From Garcia nutans (Eukaryota; Streptophyta; Magnoliopsida; Malpighiales; Euphorbiaceae): a stretch of DNA of 64,000 nucleotides. Where the stretch lies: contig CANTUV010000008.1 of the NCBI GenBank assembly GCA_947685225.1, positions 46,993,501-47,057,500 on the forward strand. The letters run 5' to 3'. Made by a program: the position numbers and the translations under genes. Below, in pieces: positions 56,609 to 64,000 of the stretch (positions are counted from its first letter, which is position 1; each line of letters opens with the position of its first letter). The notes below the pieces were generated by a model that was not told the origin of the DNA, searched no databases, and saw only the letters and a list, made by a program, of their open reading frames with translations.

Positions 56609-58360
56609 TGTAACACCCTTATACCTTATATATATATAATACATACATCCCGTATATATAAAATACGTATACAGAATACAAAAATGTCACCGTCAAAGCC
56701 ATTAGAAAATTCTTTATTAATTCAAATAAAATAATTTATTATTTAAAAGGAAATACATTAACTAAATAAATAGTTATAAGTAATTTAAATATTACAATAA
56801 CATTTATTCATTAAAAATTTTTGGAAAACTTTTGCCAGAGTTTTGTCTGTAATTTGAGTAATTCTAAAAAAAAACATACTCAACCTGTATAAATTTACAC
56901 TCCCACTAATTAGATCAACCAAAACTCCAACACATTTCCAAAGTCATCTCACATTTCAAAATCTCACAATTTTATATAATGAAAAGTATTATAGATGTTT
57001 ATAATACAAAACCACCTCTTAAAGTTTACAACATTGTTACATAAATTCATAATGCATACATACAAGATAGATTTGATAGAAATAAATATTTACATGTTAT
57101 ACAAGTGGCACTGGTCCTGTGGCACAATATCAAACTTCTAGTACTTATCCAAACACCTAGGCCCAGACAAGTCTAGAATAACTACCCATCTCTAACCTGT
57201 CACCTGCGCGATAAACAAATCGTGCTAAACTACTTGTCGAGCGGTACATACTTTGGTACAAAATAAATTACATTTTATATACAATGTCTTAAATGCATGA
57301 AATTACAAATGACAAGCAATGATTGCACATTTTAACTAACACCACTAACATCTACATACATTGGGCCCAAGAATCCTTAAATAATGGACTAGTTCCAGAA
57401 ATATTATCTTGGGCTATCTCACTCATCTGTGACACCAGCGTGTCTCACCCAAAGGCATAATAAATCTGTGACACCATCGTATCTCACCCGAAGGTATAAT
57501 AATCTATGACACCAACATGTCTCATCCGAAGACGTAATAAAATTCCAACAACAATATTCTGAAACTAGGCTCTGTATAAGGTAACATGCAATCATATTTT
57601 CTCAAATTCCATTTTTCACGTATTTTTCCACATTTCTCATTCTTTCTCATATTTTCTTCTCATATCCAATAATAATATCACATACAATGAAAATGTGGCT
57701 CACTTCTATATTTTAGTGCACATTTGCACTTTTCACATTTTTCACACACATCACATTTAGCCATTCTCCAATGGCTTACTATGCCATAGTCAATGGAAAT
57801 CAAACATTATTACTTCAAACAATGCCATACCCACACATTCACATAAGTCAAGTAGCATAGCACATTCAATAAATGTAATGTATTATGCTTAAAATCAATA
57901 AAATTAATTAAATTCAATATTAAAGTATGTACTAACCTTAGATTTTATCACTTCCAAACTCAAAAGCACACTTTCCCCTTCACTTCCCTTAAGTGTCCTT
58001 CACCACTTGGTATGAAAAATTTCCTTTTACTTAATTCCTATTCAAAATGTGAATGTTTTCAATTATTTAGAATCACATTTCTAGGTGTTTTAACTATTAA
58101 TCTTGAATTAAACAATATCCCTTTAAAATTTTCCAAATCTTGCCCTAACTCACTTTAATTTTGAAAAATCATTCTAACCCAATTCAAATTACATTTTAAG
58201 TTTATTTCCACCAATAAAATCATATTATAACATGTTTTAAACACTTAAATCCAATTTACTACACCCATTTTTTTTTAACAAAATTCATTCAAAACCCTAA
58301 AATCACTACTAACCCGTTCAAACTTCCACTCAACCTAAACAAATCAACCATCTAATTATA
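56609..58360 (-). repeat. Truncated inverted LTR of Tekay 3 type
   Basis: Starts TGTAACACCCTTATACC, the reverse complement of the end of the LTR at 60113, and holds matching inner landmarks: a GCGCGAT...ATCGTGC hairpin (57206-57225) and a three-copy repeat (57420-57540, each with TGACACCA and TCTCAYCC). No PBS lies left of 56609, so it is a 3' or solo LTR. Its start is missing; the sequence changes at the microsatellite 58365-58402. Confidence 0.7.
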
Positions 58361-58364
58361 AAAT

Positions 58365-58365
58365 C

Positions 58366-58402
<37 letters not shown>
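58365..58402. repeat. (AT)n(GT)n microsatellite
   Basis: TATATA run followed by about ten GT units, at the junction between the two inverted LTRs. Confidence 0.9.
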
Positions 58403-60113
58403 AAATAGAAAAAAAATATACATTACATATAAAATCAAACATGAGTTAGAAAAAAAAATAAAAGATGAATAGTAAAGAGGGGCAAAATAGTAAATAAATT
58501 TTATAAAAATGAAAATTAATTAAATAATTTAAAAAGAAAATAATTTTGGATGGAAGATAGGAATTTGATTTTTAAAAATAATTAATTAAAATAATAATTA
58601 TTATATATATTTGGTTAGAAAATGAAGATAAAGAAAAGAAAAGTCACTTCTTCTTCTTCCTCTCTTCTCACCAAAAATGATTTTTCCTTCATAGCCAAGG
58701 TGATTTTGCTAATCAAAACACCAATTGTTGAGAGGATTTTCAAGAATCAAAAGGATTTTTAGTGGTTTTTCAACAAGATAGTGTTGAGTAAATAGTTGTT
58801 TCCATAATTTAGTGGTGAAGGACATATTGAAGAGTTGGTGAGGAAGTGTACACTTTAGCTTAGAAGAGGTGGTACCATGAGGTTAGTACATACTTTGATT
58901 TAAATATATTAAATTGCATTTGTTGGCATGCTACATTGATATGTGTTTTATTGACTATGCTACTTTGATGTGAGAACTCACATAAAAAGTGCATAGACAT
59001 ATGTTTAAGATTAGAAATATATAATGTGTTTATGAAATGTGTGGAAATAATGAGAAATGATGGAATAATTCAAAGAGAATGGAAATTGACATTATTGCTA
59101 ACGGATGAGAAACATGAAAAAATTATTTCATGAATGTATGTAACCTTGTATAATATTAGTTTCTAGAGAATTGTGATTGGTGTTACGGTATACCGATGAT
59201 TGCCTTCGGGCTAGATACTGAGCATCACTATTATTATCATCTTCGTGCTAGACACTGGGCATTATTGTTATTTGCCTTTGGGCCAGACAATGGGTGTCAA
59301 ATATGACTCTAAAGAAATATCTCTAGAACTTAAATATTATATAAGGTTATTTGGGCCCAATGCATGTGAATATGGGTTGAGATTGTTTGAACATGTTCAA
59401 TGTGTGACTTGCTTCCTGAAATTGCATGCCAAGTTGAGATTTTAACATGAGTTGCATTTTTATATTATACATTCTTTTTGGTTATATCAAAGTATGTATT
59501 ACTAGGCAAAATTCCTTAGCGCGATTTGTTTATCACGGGTAACTTGGTTGATTCTGAGAACCTGCAGGACCCGAGCAGATTTAGGGTTTGGACTTACTTG
59601 AAGTTTGGTTAGTCATCCATGGACCAAAGCTAGTTGCATCCATGTAAAAGTTTAATTTTGAGAAACTTATTAATATAATGTACATTATGTTTGTACATTT
59701 ATTAGTGATGTAAATTTTAGAAGTTTTAAACTAAATGTTATGAATGGTAAATATGATATGTGGAAACTATGATTTGGAGATTTTTGGGAGAACGAATTAA
59801 GTGAAATTATTTGGAAGAGTATTTTCTCTGCAGGTTGTGTTGTTTGGAATTTTGGGAACATCTAAAATACAGACAAAACTCTGGCAAATTTTTTTCAAAA
59901 ATTTTTCTTTAATATTAACATTTTTCATTAATTAAATTATTTATATATATATTTAATTACTTGATATAATATATTTTAAGGTTTAAAATATTTTCTTATA
60001 TTTTGGAGAAATTCTATAATTGTCAGAGATGGTGATATTCTTATATTTTATATACGCATTTTACATATATGAGGTGTATGGATAATAAGTATATAGGGTA
60101 TAAGGGTGCTACA
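58390..60113 (+). repeat. 5' LTR of Tekay 3
   Basis: Ends TAAGGGTGCTACA at 60113, followed by the PBS. Left edge uncertain (near 58390). Contains a C/T-rich leader near 58650-58700 similar in place to that of Tekay 1, the palindrome CGGTATACCG (59186-59195), a three-copy repeat (about 59195-59300) and a worn hairpin (59519-59538). Confidence 0.75.
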
Positions 60114-60120
60114 TTTATTT

Positions 60121-60132
60121 TGGTATCAGAGC
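60121..60132 (+). other. Primer binding site of Tekay 3
   Basis: TGGTATCAGAGC, 7 nt after the LTR end. Confidence 0.85.
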
Positions 60133-60283
60133 CTAGGTTTGAGGTTCTCGACCTAGGTAGGTTTCTGGAAAGAGAAAAAGGGAATTTAAATATGATTTTA
60201 AAATTTCATACATGCATATGCATTGGCACTTTAATTGGTCCATGATGTGGAGATTCTTTCTGCATTTATAGATATAAGTGAAC

Positions 60284-63200
60284 ATGGCATCTCGGACGCA
60301 TGATTTCAGAGAGGGTAGTGCTGAGAGTATTGCTCTCAGAGAGGTTGTTGTTGGAGCTAGTGTAGAGATGGCTGAGGAGGCATTAGTGTCGGCTAGACCA
60401 GTAGTTGAGCAATTTTCTCCAGTCTAGGTGCGGCAGATGGTGAAGCTATTATGACAGGCTCTGGTATAGCAGCCACAACTATCGACCAGAAAGTATGACA
60501 AGATAAGGAAATTCAGAGCTATAGATTTCTTCAGCATAATTGATCCAGCTGTAGTAGAGAAGTGGCTGTACAGATTTCAGAGGGTGTTTATCCAGCTACA
60601 GGCTACTGCAGAAGAGAAGTTTGATTATGCTGACTTCTTTGCAGGGGGATGCTTAAGATTGGTGGAAGATAGCTCCCCATGCAATGGATGATCCTCTAGT
60701 ACTGACATATGATGACTTCCTACGGGAATCTAAGAAGAAATACAGCCCTCGGGAATATAGAGATGCTAAAAGGAAAGAGTTTTTAGATTTGAAGTAAGAA
60801 TTGAAGACAGTGATAAATTATGAGAGGGATTTCATTTGGCTAAGCAAGTATACAAAAGGGATTGTGTCGGATGAGATTGACAGGTGCTGGAGATTGAAGA
60901 GGGTCTGAGGCCATCCATTATGAGTCTAGTAGCAGCATCACAGTATGACGATTTCTCCAAGATGGTTGTAGCGGCTATAAATATAGAAAACACACAAGGA
61001 CTTGCAGCATCTGCCTGAGCAAAGGGTAGAGATAAGAGACCTCAGACTAAGGTAGGGTCTTCATCAAAGAGAGGTAGAGGAGGTCCTTCATAGAGGGCTG
61101 CTAGAGGCTAGGGGCAGCCTGGCAGGGGGTTTCAGCAGCAGAGACAGAGACAGGGACATGCAACCTTTGTAGCTAGTGTCCCAACCCCAGTTACTTAAGG
61201 ATTTACTCATCCAATTTGTGCTCAGTGTGATAGGACACACGAAGGTGTTTGTTGGAGAGCTGTTGCATTAGCAATTTGTTTTAGATGTGGGTCACCAAAT
61301 CATTTTATCAGAGATTTTCCAGAGCCACTAGAGGAAAGACAGACAAAGACACAGTGTCCATTCTCAGTGTTAGAGGGGGTCGTGGAGGTAGAGGTAGTGC
61401 TAGAGGTGGCAGGTCAGGGTTTAGTCTGAGAGGTGGATCCATTATAGGGAATAGTATACCAGATTAGGTAGGATCATCACAGAGAGTATATATGATGCAG
61501 AGATAGGTAGATGCTTCGGATGTTGTGGCCGGTACATTTCTTTTATTTGACACTTCTGTACATGCATTGATTGATCCTGGATCGACCCATTTATATAATA
61601 GTGCTTCCATTTTGCCTGTGAGTGATAAGCATTCTGAGTCCCTATGGTTTGATGCATTGGTTACTAACCCTTTAGGTGTGGTTGTTAGCAGAGTACGCCG
61701 ATATAGTTTAGTAGTTGTGCATGATGAGAAGTTTTGCGGCGATTTGATTAAGATGCCCTTTAGGGAGTATGAGTTGATTCTGGGTATGGATTGGTTATCC
61801 AGGCATGGGGTTATGGTGGACTATTAATAGAAATGTATTACCTTGAAAACACATGATGGAAGAGATGTAGTGGTATCCAGTGAGCAGAAGCACCTCTCTT
61901 CTATATCTATTTCCATTATTTCAGCTAGGAGGATAATCCAGAAGGGATGTATAACTTATTTAGCACATGTAGTGGGTACTAGAGCTGAGGGGTCTAAGCT
62001 TGATAGTATTTCTACTGTGGGAGAGTTTCTTGATGTGTTCCTAGATGAGTTACCATGGCTACCTCAGAAAGAAAGGTGGAATTTGGTATTGATGTGATGC
62101 CCGGTACCACTCCCATCTTTATTACCCCTATCGGATGGCACCTGCAGAATTAAAAGAGTTCAAGGTGCAGTTGCATGAGTTGTTGGATAACGGATCCATC
62201 TGCCTTAGTATCTCATCATGGGGAGCACTAGTATTGTTTATTAAGAAGAAAGATGGTATCTTGAGATTGTGCATTGATTATCGGTAGTTGAATAAGGTAA
62301 CCATCAAGAACAAGTATCTGTTACCTCGCATTGATGATCTCTTTGATTAGTTGAAAGGAGAAGTAGCATTCTGTAAGATTGATTTGAGATCAGGGTATCA
62401 TCAGTTGAGGGATAGAGACACAGATGTGCCTAAAACTGCATTCCGCATGAGATATGGTCATTATAAGTTTTTGGTGATGCCTTTTGGGATGATGAATGCA
62501 CCAGCATCATTCATGGATTTGATGAATCTAGTCTTCAAGCAATACTTGGATCAGTTTTTTATAGTATTCATTGATGACATTTTGGTATACTCCCATGGTA
62601 AGGAAGAGCATGATAGGCATCTGCGGATTTTATTGTAGACATTAAGAGAGAAATAACTATATGCTAAGTTATCCAAGTGCGAGTTCTGGTTAGATCAGGT
62701 GACCTTTCTCAAATATGTAGTTTCAGCAGAGGGTACTAGAGTTGATTCGAGTAAGGTGGAGGCAATCTTGAATTAGAGATCACCAAAGAATGTGACATAA
62801 GTAAGGAGTTTTATGGATTGGTAGGTTATTACCATCGATTTGTGAAGGGTTTTTTATGATAATTATGCCACTCACCAGATTACTATGGAAGGATGTGAAA
62901 TTTGTGTGGACTGATTGATGTCAGGTGAGCTTTGAGCAGTTGAGAGACATGTTGACTCAAGCTCCAGTTCTTACTTTACCTATGGAAGGCAAACCATATG
63001 TAATATACAGTGATGCTTCACATAGTGGTTTGGGTTGTGTGTTGATGTAAGAAGGTAGACTTATTACATAAGCTTCCATATAGTTGAAGCCTCATGAGCT
63101 GAATTATTCAACTCATGATTTGGAGTTGGCAGCTATTATTTTTGCACTGAAGATCCGACGACACCATTTGTATGGGGAGAAATGTTTCATTTACATAAAT

Positions 63201-64000
63201 CATAAAAGTTTGAAGTATTTAGGTGTACAGAAAGAGTTGAATCTTGGTAGAGGCGGTGGTTAGAGTTGATAAAGGATTATAACTGTCTGATTGATTATCA
63301 TCTCGGCAAGGCAAATGTAGTTGTAGATGCCTTGAGTCGGAAGTTTATGGCAGGATTGACTGCCTATGCTCTCGTGTTGCTTGTTGAGTTGAAAGCATTA
63401 CATGCCAAATTTGAGATCTATAATGATGGTGCTCTTATGGCCCAATTGCAAGTGAAGGTATTATTGCTTGATCAGATTAAAGAGGCATAGGGTCATATTT
63501 TAAATTATAGAAGATTGTGGAGGATTGCCAAGAGGGGGAGGGCATATATTTTCTTGTGAGAGATGATGGTAGTTGTGTGGTATAGAAATAGATTATGTAT
63601 TCCTGATGATGTGAAACTGAGGAAGAGGATTTTAGAGGAGGCATACCAATCTCCTTTTGCTATGCATTTCGAAAGTACCAAGATATATCATGATTTAAAA
63701 AAGCAGTAATTGTGGTCAGGTATAAAGAAGAATATAACAGAATTTATATTGAGATATCTCACTTGTCAGAGGGTGAAGGCTAAGCACCAAGTTCCTTCAG
63801 GGCTGCTACAACCATTATTAGTGCCTGAGTGGAAATGAGTAACCATGGATTTTGTGGTTGGATTGCCTTTGACCTTGAGAAGGCATGATGCAATTTGGGT
63901 AATTATGGATAGGATGACTAAGTTAGCTCATTTCCTTCTAGTTAGGATATATTACTCTCTTGATAGGCTAGCTGAGTTGTATATCGTGACGTGGTAAGAC
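60284..64000 (+). pseudogene. Tekay 3 gag-pol, decayed and cut by the window end
   Basis: ATG 60284 followed by a gag reading with many stops and shifts. Recognisable pieces: a knuckle remnant CFRCGSPNHFIRDF at about 61279-61320 whose last Cys has become Phe; protease [10 protein letters not shown] (about 61570); [13 protein letters not shown] with [22 protein letters not shown] and FIDD (62351-62638); RNase H with [10 protein letters not shown] (about 63010); IDYHLGKANVV (63266 on); start of integrase with TMDFVVGLP (about 63845). Stops at 62285-62287, 62348-62350 and 62636-62638 all stand where relatives have Gln. Continues beyond 64000. Confidence 0.88.

Overview
The window is nuclear DNA of a flowering plant, probably a eudicot. 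It is AT-rich, shows plant GT-AG introns and consists almost wholly of plant LTR retrotransposons stacked inside one another, as in pericentromeric heterochromatin. I found no ordinary host gene, rRNA, tRNA or CRISPR. The species cannot be named from the sequence.

Region 1 (838-15038): a 14.2-kb Ty3/gypsy element of the Tat/Ogre type on the minus strand, with LTRs at 838-2081 and 13803-15038. Its gag, protease, reverse transcriptase, two RNase H domains and integrase are broken by stops, a frameshift and a deletion inside RT. Between integrase and 3' LTR it carries two spliced genes on the opposite strand, each with its own TATA box: a plant mobile domain (PMD) gene (2711-4529) and a DUF7745-type gene (4955-6284). 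The second is fully open. The promoter of the second gene shares a 15-bp palindrome, at matching distance from TATA, with the LTR promoter.

Region 2 (15039-16479): AT-rich spacer with telomere-like motifs and a worn Tat-type PBS region.

Region 3 (16480-55239): one old Ty1/copia element on the minus strand, cut into three parts by later insertions. (a) An Athila-type element, 18315-27977, TSD AAGTG, has lost RT, RNase H and most of integrase so that protease is fused in frame to the integrase tail. (b) A Tekay-type chromovirus on the plus strand, 29546-55073, TSD CCTCA, landed in the 173-bp copia 5' LTR. It is itself split by (c) a second Tekay of the same broad family on the minus strand, 35882-51439, TSD GCTTC, which is split in turn by (d) a small chromovirus with 376-bp LTRs that look identical by eye, 39257-44650, TSD CTATC. 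The insertion order is therefore copia, then Athila and Tekay 1, then Tekay 2, then the small chromovirus.

Region 4 (55240-64000): a TRIM-like PBS/PPT fragment, a Tat gag relic, a truncated inverted LTR, and the 5' LTR plus decayed gag-pol of a third, older Tekay element that runs off the window end.

The most unusual content is the antisense PMD/DUF7745 gene pair inside the Tat element with its LTR-like promoter. Next come the paired hairpins conserved in the LTRs of all three Tekay lineages and the palindrome arrays in the Athila and Tekay LTRs.
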